Source of the DNA: an uncultured Lachnospiraceae bacterium
GTDB taxonomy: Bacteria > Bacillota > Clostridia > Lachnospirales > Lachnospiraceae
Direction: 5' to 3'
DNA: 7,694 nt
Assembly: GCA_905236615.1 (NCBI GenBank)
Contig: CAJORC010000419.1
Coordinates: 1 to 7,694 of the forward strand
Within the stretch, counting starts at the first letter, position 1, and the number at the start of each line of letters is the position of its first letter. This document shows, one piece after another, positions 1 to 5,188 of the stretch. The notes below the pieces were generated by a model that was not told where the DNA came from, ran no database searches, and was given only the letters and a program-made list of their open reading frames with translations. A program made the translations under genes and the position numbers.

Positions 1-208
1 CGATGAAGAAGGACTTTTGGAAAAAATCCGGGAATATGAGGCGGAGTATGATGCGAAGATCAAGGTAATGCATACGGGACGCATGGATATTTCTTCGACT
101 GATCTGAGACGCAGGGTTTCGGAGAATTTATCGGTCAAGTATTACCTGCCGGACGGTGTGATAGATTATATTCGGGAAAGTCAGCTTTATACTGCGCAGT
201 ATCTTTGA
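1..208 (+). CDS. nadD: Nicotinate-nucleotide adenylyltransferase, C-terminal fragment
   Basis: This is the last 68 or so codons of nadD; the gene enters from the left edge, with the first complete codon at position 2. NadD transfers AMP from ATP to nicotinate mononucleotide, giving deamido-NAD, in the cytoplasm. It serves both de novo and salvage NAD synthesis. The visible part carries the family's C-terminal signature: the ISST motif (about residues 29-32 of the visible part), which lies in the nucleotide-binding region, then DLRRR, and a terminal YYLPDGVIDYIRESQLY helix. An apparent TTG start at 17 is internal, since the frame is open to the edge. It is followed 16 nt later by yqeK, the usual Firmicute order. 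NadD also supplies the step missing from the pncB-nadE-nrtR-pncA operon downstream. Identification is confident from the tail motif alone. Confidence 0.93.
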   Translation, partial: DEEGLLEKIREYEAEYDAKIKVMHTGRMDISSTDLRRRVSENLSVKYYLPDGVIDYIRESQLYTAQYL

Positions 209-224
209 TTTTAGGAGCGGAAGA

Positions 225-806
225 TTGACAGAAGAAATCAAGTCTATAAAGAAGAAAATTAAGAAAGTTCTTGATAAGGACAGATATCAGCACACTTTGG
301 GAGTGGCATATACTGCTTCATCGCTTGCGATGCGCTATGGCATTGATATTGACAGGGCTTTTCTGGCGGGAATGCTTCATGACTGTGCGAAAAATATCCC
401 TAATGATGAAAAGTTTGCACTCTGCAAGAAATATAAGGTGAAGCTTACGGAAGTCGAGAAGGAAGCACCTTATCTGATCCATTCCAAATTAGGTGCCTGT
501 CTTGCAAAAGAAATTTACAAAGTAGACGACAGGGAGATCCTTGATGCTGTAAGGAACCATACGACCGGCCGTCCGGGAATGTCTCTTCTTGAAAAGATAA
601 TTTTTACGTCGGATTATATCGAGCCCGGTAGAACTACGGCTCCGAATCTGGCCAAGATAAGACAGATGGCCTTTGTTGATATTGATGAGGCTGTTATCGA
701 GATTCTGTATGATACGCTGGAATACTTAAAAACCAAAGATCAGATAATAGATCCCATGACACAGAAAACATATGATTACTACGTGACCTGTAAAAAGACT
801 TTATAA
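225..806 (+). CDS. yqeK: YqeK-type HD-domain phosphohydrolase (probable symmetrical Ap4A hydrolase)
   Basis: A 193-residue soluble HD-superfamily protein. YqeK-family members have been reported to hydrolyse diadenosine tetraphosphate symmetrically to two ADP; that activity here is inferred from the family. Visible metal-binding residues are H23 (in RYQHTLGV), the H52-D53 doublet (in AGMLHDCAKNI), H86, H112 (in RNHTTGRPG) and D130 (in FTSDYIEPGR), all in the spacing expected of YqeK. Length is typical of the family. The chosen start is TTG at 225, because AGGAG at 213-217 lies 7 nt before it and no ATG is similarly placed. It sits between nadD and rsfS, separated by 16 and 12 nt, so the three genes are very likely co-transcribed. 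Nothing is truncated or degenerate. Confidence 0.93.
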   Translation: MTEEIKSIKKKIKKVLDKDRYQHTLGVAYTASSLAMRYGIDIDRAFLAGMLHDCAKNIPNDEKFALCKKYKVKLTEVEKEAPYLIHSKLGACLAKEIYKVDDREILDAVRNHTTGRPGMSLLEKIIFTSDYIEPGRTTAPNLAKIRQMAFVDIDEAVIEILYDTLEYLKTKDQIIDPMTQKTYDYYVTCKKTL

Positions 807-818
807 GAGGATTGGTAA

Positions 819-1172
819 ATGGCAATGACAACAGAAGAACTGGTAAAGATTGCAGCTAATGCGGCAGAAGAGAAAAAGGCGGAAGACCTTTGTATTTTGA
901 ATATCGGTAAGGTAAGCGTGATTGCGGATTATTTCCTGATCGTTACCGCGAATAACCCTTCACAGCTTCAGGCAATAACCGATAACGTGGATGAGAAGCT
1001 TACAAGGTCGGGCATCGAAGCGAAGAGCGTTGAAGGAAACGGAGACTCGGCATGGGTACTCATGGACTACGGCGATTTCATCGTTCATGTATTTGACAGG
1101 GAAAGCCGTTCTTTCTATGATCTTGAGAGAATCTGGAAAGATGCTGATACTGTGAAGATTGAAGATTTATAA
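819..1172 (+). CDS. rsfS: Ribosomal silencing factor RsfS
   Basis: A 117-residue protein of the RsfS (Iojap/DUF143) family. It binds ribosomal protein uL14 on the large subunit and blocks subunit joining, damping translation in starvation or stationary phase. The family signature is present in order: IADYFLIVTANNPSQLQAI (about residues 35-53), an EGNGDSAWVLMDYGDFIVHVF block (about 72-92), and RSFYDLERIWKDA near the end. The start at 819 is supported by GAGG at 807-810, 8 nt upstream; an in-frame ATG two codons later at 825 would leave too long a gap. It is the last gene of the nadD-yqeK-rsfS run and is followed at once by a strong intrinsic terminator. Confidence 0.95.
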   Translation: MAMTTEELVKIAANAAEEKKAEDLCILNIGKVSVIADYFLIVTANNPSQLQAITDNVDEKLTRSGIEAKSVEGNGDSAWVLMDYGDFIVHVFDRESRSFYDLERIWKDADTVKIEDL

Positions 1173-1195
1173 GAATAAATGATTGCAAATAAAAG

Positions 1196-1231
1196 ACTCT
1201 TACGGAGAAATCTGTAGGAGTTTTTATTTTT
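1196..1231 (+). terminator. Intrinsic terminator after rsfS
   Basis: An 11-bp stem (1196-1206 with 1211-1221, two G-T wobbles) is capped by a GAAA tetraloop at 1207-1210. It is followed by a T-rich tract, TTTTTATTTTT. It ends the housekeeping operon 24 nt after the rsfS stop and insulates the NAD operon, whose promoter begins 17 nt further on. Confidence 0.9.
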
Positions 1232-1247
1232 AAATTTACAAAAAGTA

Positions 1248-1276
1248 TTGACATACTACTAATCAAAGAGTATAAT
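1248..1276 (+). promoter_or_regulatory. Consensus sigma-A promoter of the pncB operon
   Basis: The -35 box TTGACA (1248-1253) and -10 box TATAAT (1271-1276) both match consensus perfectly and are separated by the ideal 17 nt. Transcription should start near 1283, giving a leader of about 42 nt before pncB. A promoter this strong in front of a biosynthetic operon implies control by a repressor, which fits the NrtR gene inside the operon. Confidence 0.93.
1253..1273. promoter_or_regulatory. Candidate operator 1: inverted repeat across the pncB core promoter
   Basis: A 21-bp imperfect palindrome with outer half-sites ATACT (1253-1257) and AGTAT (1269-1273). It fills the spacer between the -35 and -10 boxes and overlaps the edge of both. 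A protein bound here would exclude RNA polymerase. Being the leader of an operon that encodes NrtR, it is a plausible NrtR box. This is inferred from position and symmetry, not from a motif match I can verify. Confidence 0.5.
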
Positions 1277-1285
1277 CCTAACAAA

Positions 1286-1305
1286 AGTAGTAAATAGCTA
1301 CTAAT
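1286..1305. promoter_or_regulatory. Candidate operator 2: inverted repeat at the start of the pncB transcript
   Basis: AGTAG (1286-1290) is inverted as CTACT (1298-1302), a 17-bp symmetric site just downstream of the predicted transcription start. The octamer CTACTAAT at 1298-1305 also occurs at 1256-1263 inside operator 1, exactly 42 bp (about four helical turns) upstream, so both would face the same side of DNA. In RNA the same bases could form a 6-bp hairpin with an AAAUA loop. Repression by a pair of bound dimers is the favoured reading; transcript stabilisation is an alternative. Confidence 0.5.
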
Positions 1306-1324
1306 ACATATAGGAGGATATTTT

Positions 1325-2542
1325 ATGAGCAGATTAGAGCAGATAATCAAAAGTTTATTAGAAACAGATCTTTATAAATTTTCAATGGGACAGGTTATTT
1401 ATCATCAGTTCCCCGGATATACAACAACATGGACATTCAAGTGCCGCAACAAAAATGTGAAATTTACCGAAGAAATGGTCGAAGAGATAAAAGAGCAGAT
1501 AAAGCTTTACTGTAAGTTGAATTTTAAGGAAGAAGAGCTTGATTATCTTAGAAATATCAAATGGCTGAAAAGTGATTATATTGATTTCCTGAGACTCTGG
1601 CATCCGAGATATGAAGATTTTGAAATAACGACTGACGCTGAATGCGGACTTGCGATCGAGGCAAAGAGTACATGGCTTAACAGCTCGATGTATGAGATTC
1701 CGACTCTGGCGATCGTTAATGAAGTATATTTCAAGATGGCGTATGATTACGATAAGCTTATGGATAGCTTCAGGAGAAGATTAGCGAACAAAGTGAAGCG
1801 TCTTGAAGAAAGGAGCATTTATCTTGGGACTTTTTCAGAGTTTGGACTCAGAAGGCGTCTTTCGGCAGAAGCGCAGGAACTTGCGATAAAGGAACTTATC
1901 AGGGGAAGCGAAAAGAACAGCTCGAATTTCGTCGGAACATCAAATGTCTATCTTGCAAAGAAATTCGGTGTAAAGCCTGTGGGAACAATGGCACATGAAT
2001 ATATTATGTGCGTGGGCCAGGGAAACAAAAAGCACAATCCGGCTTATTCAAACTGGTATGCGCTGGATGCGTGGATCAGGGAGTATTCCGTACTGAACGG
2101 CATCGCGCTCACTGATACCGTTACAACAGATGTTTTCTTAAGGGATTTCCAGCTTACCTTTGCAACAATGTTCAGCGGTGTAAGGCATGATTCCGGCGAT
2201 CCTTATGAATGGGGTGAAAAGATGATAAAGCACTATGAATCACTTGGAATCGATCCTAAGACTAAAACGCTGTTATTCTCGGATTCTCTTGATTTTGACA
2301 GGGCAAGCGATTTGTTTTATCATTTCAATGACAGAATCAATGTAGCTTTCGGAATCGGTACTTACATAAGCAATGATACTGATGAGGAAGCGCTGAATAT
2401 CGTAATGAAGACGACAGAGTGCAACGGGCACCCGGTTGCAAAGATTTCCGATACAGACGGAAAGGGAATGTGCAAGAGTGCGGAATATGTCGATTATCTT
2501 ATGAGAACACTTGAATGGAGACTTGATCATGAAAAATTTTAA
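1325..2542 (+). CDS. pncB: Nicotinate phosphoribosyltransferase
   Basis: A 405-residue enzyme that joins nicotinate and PRPP to give nicotinate mononucleotide, with ATP hydrolysis, as the committed salvage step. It is close in length to the roughly 400-residue enterobacterial PncB rather than the longer (about 490-residue) Bacillus-type enzyme. Family blocks seen: LLETDLYKFSMGQVIYHQFP (about 11-30), SEFGLRRRLSAEAQ (171-184), SNVYLAKKFGVKPVGTMAHE (206-225), where H224 corresponds to the histidine phosphorylated in the catalytic cycle, and SGVRHDSGDPYEWGEK (284-299), which contacts the phosphoribosyl group. The start ATG has AGGAGG at 1312-1317, 7 nt upstream. It is first in a four-gene NAD salvage operon and overlaps nadE by 14 nt, which suggests translational coupling. 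Control is probably by NrtR at the promoter. Confidence 0.96.
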   Translation: MSRLEQIIKSLLETDLYKFSMGQVIYHQFPGYTTTWTFKCRNKNVKFTEEMVEEIKEQIKLYCKLNFKEEELDYLRNIKWLKSDYIDFLRLWHPRYEDFEITTDAECGLAIEAKSTWLNSSMYEIPTLAIVNEVYFKMAYDYDKLMDSFRRRLANKVKRLEERSIYLGTFSEFGLRRRLSAEAQELAIKELIRGSEKNSSNFVGTSNVYLAKKFGVKPVGTMAHEYIMCVGQGNKKHNPAYSNWYALDAWIREYSVLNGIALTDTVTTDVFLRDFQLTFATMFSGVRHDSGDPYEWGEKMIKHYESLGIDPKTKTLLFSDSLDFDRASDLFYHFNDRINVAFGIGTYISNDTDEEALNIVMKTTECNGHPVAKISDTDGKGMCKSAEYVDYLMRTLEWRLDHEKF

Positions 2543-3305
2543 TGCAGAGGCAGAAGTTAAGAAAAACATTGAATACCTGAGGGCTTTCTTTGACAAGTTC
2601 GGTGATTCCTCAAAGGCGGTCATAGGAATTTCGGGAGGTAAGGATTCAACTGTTGCGGCGGCAATACTAAAGAAGGCACTGGGGGCTGAGAGGGTCATAG
2701 GCGTTATGATGCCGAATGGTGAACAGGCTGATATTTCAGATTCGATAAAGGTCTGCGAAACTCTGGGTATAAAAAATATGACCATCAATATTAAAGATAT
2801 ATACGAGGCAGCTCTCTCAACTTACAGTTTACAGGATCAGATAAATATCACACCGCAGTTAAAGACAAATCTTGCCCCGCGGATCAGGATGACCACGCTT
2901 TATGCGGCGGCACAGGGTCAGAATGCGACTTCGTTCGTGATAAATACCTGTAACCGGAGTGAAGATTATGTCGGATATTCCACGAAATACGGAGATGCTG
3001 CGGGTGATATCTCCGTACTGCAGGACTGGCTTGTTTCAGAGGTAATTGAGGTAGGGGATTATCTGGGAATGCCGCAGGAACTTGTGCATAAGGCTCCTTC
3101 TGACGGGCTTTGCGGAAAGACAGATGAGGATAACTTAGGTTTCAGATATGCCGATCTTGACGCATGGATACGATACAATGAGGAAGGCGGCAGGGAAAAC
3201 GGACAGGAATGCCCGATTGATAAGGAACTTATTGATAAAATTGAAAGAAAGCACGCAGCAAATCTTCACAAGTTAAAGACGATTCCAAGCTACAGAAGGG
3301 TTTGA
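2529..3305 (+). CDS. nadE: Ammonia-dependent NAD(+) synthetase
   Basis: A 258-residue NadE that adenylylates deamido-NAD with ATP and amidates it with ammonia to give NAD. The N-terminal ATP-pyrophosphatase loop SGGKDS is at residues 35-40. Further family blocks are LAPRIRMTTLYAAAQ (115-129), NTCNRSEDYVGYSTKYGDAAGD (139-160) and KAPSDGL in the C-terminal third. There is no glutaminase (CN-hydrolase) domain, so it should use free ammonia. I chose ATG at 2529 because GGAG at 2517-2520 lies 8 nt upstream; the TTG at 2511 would add six residues without a better site. The start lies inside the pncB tail, and the stop is 3 nt before nrtR, so the genes are translated as a linked set. Confidence 0.95.
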   Translation: MKNFNAEAEVKKNIEYLRAFFDKFGDSSKAVIGISGGKDSTVAAAILKKALGAERVIGVMMPNGEQADISDSIKVCETLGIKNMTINIKDIYEAALSTYSLQDQINITPQLKTNLAPRIRMTTLYAAAQGQNATSFVINTCNRSEDYVGYSTKYGDAAGDISVLQDWLVSEVIEVGDYLGMPQELVHKAPSDGLCGKTDEDNLGFRYADLDAWIRYNEEGGRENGQECPIDKELIDKIERKHAANLHKLKTIPSYRRV

Positions 3306-3308
3306 GGC

Positions 3309-4142
3309 ATGAAAGAGCTGAGAGATAAAGACGGATTAACGGAAAAAGAGTTCCTGCAGAAATATAAGCCGGGAGATTATAAAAGACCGTCCGTAACAGC
3401 GGATATTCTGGTATTTGCGCCGGATGAGGATCTTTCTGATCTGAAGCTGCTGCTCATCCGGAGGGGTGGGCATCCCTATCTCGGCTGCTGGGCTCTGCCG
3501 GGGGGATTTATCTCTGAAAATGAGACTGCTTATAAGGCGGCAGCAAGGGAACTTGAAGAGGAAACCGGACTTAAGGATATCTATCTGGAGCAGATATATA
3601 CATTTACCAAGCCGGGACGTGATCCCAGAACCTGGGTTATGAGCATTGCTTATATGGCGCTTATCAATGGTATGCAGAAAGTTACCGGACTTGATGATGC
3701 TTCGGATGCGGCATGGTTTGATTTCTGTTTCAGGGAAAATGAACTTGAGATCAGCAATGATGAAAAAAATGTTCATATTAAATATTCCCTGACTAAGGAA
3801 AGATTTAAGAACGGAAAGATAAGCTATGATAATTATATTCCTAAGAAGGTTTCGGAAGACGGACTTGCATTTGATCATGTTGAAATGATAATTGAAACAG
3901 TGACAAAGCTCCGGAACAGGATAGCTTATACGGATCTTGCTTTTAATCTGGCTGGAGAGACGTTTACTCTGCCGGATCTGCAGGTGATATATGAACTTGT
4001 GCTGGGCCGCAAACTTTATAAAAAGAATTTCAGGGATATGATCGCTGACCGTGTTGAGGAGACCGGAAATAAGATAAAGTCGCTCACGGGAAAGAAAATG
4101 TCGAAAGAGTACAGATATGAAAAAGGAGAAAAAGATGAGTAG
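3309..4142 (+). CDS. nrtR: NrtR-family Nudix/winged-helix regulator of NAD metabolism
   Basis: A 277-residue protein with two parts. An N-terminal Nudix domain (about 27-145) contains a complete Nudix box at G66-L88: G66, E72 and the R80-E81-L-x-E84-E85-x-G87-L88 run. A C-terminal winged-helix region (about 205-255) shows the family pattern YTDLAFNLAGETFTLPDLQ and YELVLGRKLYKKNFRDM. NrtR proteins repress NAD biosynthesis and salvage genes, with ADP-ribose or related nucleotides reported as effectors. Many have lost Nudix catalysis; here all Nudix-box residues are kept, so ADP-ribose hydrolysis is possible. The ribosome site is AAGGG at 3296-3300. A stretch of about 50 residues (141-190) between the domains makes the protein longer than compact NrtR. 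Its place third in a NAD salvage operon points to self-regulation. A plain Nudix hydrolase is the less likely alternative. Confidence 0.87.
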   Translation: MKELRDKDGLTEKEFLQKYKPGDYKRPSVTADILVFAPDEDLSDLKLLLIRRGGHPYLGCWALPGGFISENETAYKAAARELEEETGLKDIYLEQIYTFTKPGRDPRTWVMSIAYMALINGMQKVTGLDDASDAAWFDFCFRENELEISNDEKNVHIKYSLTKERFKNGKISYDNYIPKKVSEDGLAFDHVEMIIETVTKLRNRIAYTDLAFNLAGETFTLPDLQVIYELVLGRKLYKKNFRDMIADRVEETGNKIKSLTGKKMSKEYRYEKGEKDE

Positions 4143-4683
4143 GAAGATCATGGTTGTAATAGATATGCAGAACGATTTTCTGACAGGTGCGCTCAGAAAT
4201 GAGGAAGCAATCAAAATAAGCGGATATGTTATCGATAAGGTTAAAAAGGCAAAGGAGAAGGGCGAGACGGTTCTTTTCACAATGGATACCCACGGAGATG
4301 ATTATATGCAGACGGAAGAAGGACAAAACCTTCCCGTAGTGCACTGTATATCGGGAACTGAGGGCTGGGAGCTGATCGACGGCCTGAAGCCATATGCGGA
4401 TAAAAACAATACTTTCATTAAAGAAACTTTCGGATCAAAGGACTTTGCAGAATATCTCAGAGAGAATGCAGATATTACGGAGATTGAATTTATCGGTGTC
4501 TGCACGGATATCTGCGTTATATCGAATGTGATGCTGGCAAAGGCTATGCTTCCTAATGCTAAGATATATGTTGACGCGGCAGGATGCGCAGGAGTTACGC
4601 CTGAGGCTCATGATACAGCATTGAATGCGATGAAAGCCTGCCACATAAAGATAGTTAATGAGGGGCAGGAGAACTGGAGATAA
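4135..4683 (+). CDS. pncA: Nicotinamidase (isochorismatase-fold hydrolase)
   Basis: A 182-residue nicotinamidase, deamidating nicotinamide to nicotinate and feeding PncB. The expected triad is visible: D10 (VVIDMQNDF), K96 (FIKETFGSK) and C127 (GVCTDICV). Metal ligands fit the D-x-H...E...H arrangement: D51 and H53 (MDTHGDD), E62 (in YMQTEEGQNLP) and H70 (VVHC). This resembles the streptococcal type with a glutamate ligand rather than the mycobacterial type with a third histidine. The start at 4135 has AAGGAG (4123-4128) 6 nt upstream; the in-frame ATG at 4117 lacks a ribosome site. It overlaps nrtR by 8 nt and is the last gene of the operon. Its product, ammonia, is also a substrate of NadE, an attractive but inferred link. 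Confidence 0.93.
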   Translation: MSRKIMVVIDMQNDFLTGALRNEEAIKISGYVIDKVKKAKEKGETVLFTMDTHGDDYMQTEEGQNLPVVHCISGTEGWELIDGLKPYADKNNTFIKETFGSKDFAEYLRENADITEIEFIGVCTDICVISNVMLAKAMLPNAKIYVDAAGCAGVTPEAHDTALNAMKACHIKIVNEGQENWR

Positions 4684-4688
4684 GAGTA

Positions 4689-4710
4689 AAAAAAACAGAC
4701 CCTTCGGCCT
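4689..4710 (-). terminator. Second, diverged terminator copy behind ssrA
   Basis: These 22 bases match 4740-4761 at 20 positions. On the - strand they give a 5-bp stem AGGCC/GGTCT (one G-U pair) followed by eight T residues, so it could back up the main ssrA terminator. On the + strand the stem has an A-C mismatch and no T tract. It begins only 5 nt after the pncA stop. Confidence 0.5.
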
Positions 4711-4714
4711 TGCC

Positions 4715-4791
4715 GTTCGACTCCCACTCAACTCCAAATAAAAAAACAGACCTTTCGGTCTGTTTTTTAATGGAGTAGAGGGGAGTCGAAC
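4715..4791. repeat. Long imperfect palindrome including the tmRNA 3' end
   Basis: The left arm at 4715-4736 is the inverse of the right arm at 4771-4791 with one mismatch and one single-base gap. The terminator stem sits between them. The right arm is the T-loop, part of the T-stem and the acceptor strand of ssrA; the left arm is outside any gene. Read-through RNA from either strand could fold into one long stem. Confidence 0.8.
4741..4768. terminator. Bidirectional terminator between pncA and ssrA
   Basis: A 7-bp stem ACAGACC/GGTCTGT (4746-4752 with 4757-4763) has a 4-nt loop, flanked by A-runs on the left and T-runs on the right. It reads as an intrinsic terminator in both directions, serving the NAD operon on + and tmRNA on -. 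Including the A/T flanks, the stem is about 12 bp. Confidence 0.9.
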
Positions 4792-5113
4792 CCCTGTCCA
4801 AAAACCTATTCCCTGTCCTTCTACTATCATAGTGTTTCGATTGGAATTCCCTCCACCGCACGGGGAAACACACTCTTACGGTTTCAGTAGCTTCATATTA
4901 CGCCCACTGACTCAAAGCTTTGCCAATGTCGTTTCCCGTCATGATGACGTCAGTACCCGGGACGACGGGGAGAACCGGACTGACGAGCACAGCGCTTAGG
5001 CTGCAGCTAATTCGTAATCGTTGTTTGCGATTATATTTAATTTGCGGTCTAACGTACCTTCCCACGGATAGCTTCTCCAGCTGCAAGATCCCTGTCGAAA
5101 CCAGTACTACCCC
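4771..5113 (-). ncRNA. ssrA: tmRNA (transfer-messenger RNA)
   Basis: A one-piece tmRNA of about 343 nt. The 5' end GGGGTAG (complement of 5107-5113) pairs with CTACTCC near the 3' end (complement of 4772-4778) as a 7-bp acceptor stem with one G-U pair. The discriminator A is at 4771. The conserved D-region GGTTTCGACAGGG follows the 5' end, and the T-arm AGGGG-TTCGACT-CCCCT precedes the acceptor strand. The 3' CCA is not encoded and must be added after transcription. The tag reading frame at 4996-5028 (resume codon GCA) encodes ANNDYELAAA and a TAA stop, with the hydrophobic/alanine end recognised by ClpXP-type proteases. With SmpB, tmRNA frees stalled ribosomes and marks the unfinished protein for breakdown. 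It has its own promoter upstream and a terminator downstream, and lies convergent to pncA. Confidence 0.96.
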
Positions 5114-5128
5114 TAAAGGGTAAGTATT

Positions 5129-5157
5129 ATTCTAACTCTTTTCTCCGGATAAATCAA
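5129..5157 (-). promoter_or_regulatory. Promoter of ssrA
   Basis: On the - strand, -35 TTGATT (complement of 5152-5157) and -10 TAGAAT (complement of 5129-5134) are 17 nt apart. Transcription should start about 8 nt before the mature 5' end at 5113, leaving a short leader for RNase P to remove. Confidence 0.8.
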
Positions 5158-5179
5158 GAGAAAATCGGTAATCCGGGAG
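5143..5179. repeat. Inverted repeat around the ssrA -35 box
   Basis: CTCCGGAT (5143-5150) is inverted as ATCCGGGAG (5171-5179, one extra base) with a 20-nt spacer holding the ssrA -35 box. It lies between the end of the MATE gene and ssrA. No T-run follows it on the - strand, so it is not a convincing terminator for the MATE gene; it could be an operator or a weak transcript hairpin. Confidence 0.4.
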
Positions 5180-5188
5180 GATAAAGAT

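Noticed and set aside
2511..2531. TTG at 2511 as the start of nadE
   Set aside because: The ATG at 2529 has GGAG 8 nt upstream; the TTG would lengthen the overlap with pncB to 32 nt with no better ribosome site.
2273..2788. A 171-codon open frame on the - strand across the pncB/nadE junction
   Set aside because: It is opposite conserved coding sequence on both sides, including the SGGKDS region of nadE, and has no recognisable domain.
4117..4137. ATG at 4117 as the start of pncA
   Set aside because: No ribosome site precedes it, and it would add MKKEKK-type residues encoded by the ribosome site of the true ATG at 4135.
3336..4280. A 314-codon open frame on the - strand opposite nrtR and the start of pncA
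   Set aside because: It is antisense to two genes with clear family motifs, starts without a good ribosome site, and its product is rich in I, S, F and L with no recognisable domain. It reflects codon bias on the coding strand.
4712..4736. A second tRNA-like 3' end on the + strand (T-loop TTCGACT and an ACTCCA end)
   Set aside because: Its T-stem does not pair, and the space back to the pncA stop is too short for a tRNA. It is the mirror arm of the ssrA 3' end.
4689..4791. Integration (att) site of a genetic element at the tmRNA 3' end
   Set aside because: tmRNA ends are common insertion targets, but att duplications are direct repeats; here the copy is inverted, only about 35 bp away, and no integrase or foreign gene is nearby.
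4920..5123. Short open frames on both strands within 4655-5123
   Set aside because: They lie inside or across the tmRNA gene, whose acceptor stem, tag frame and T-arm account for the sequence.
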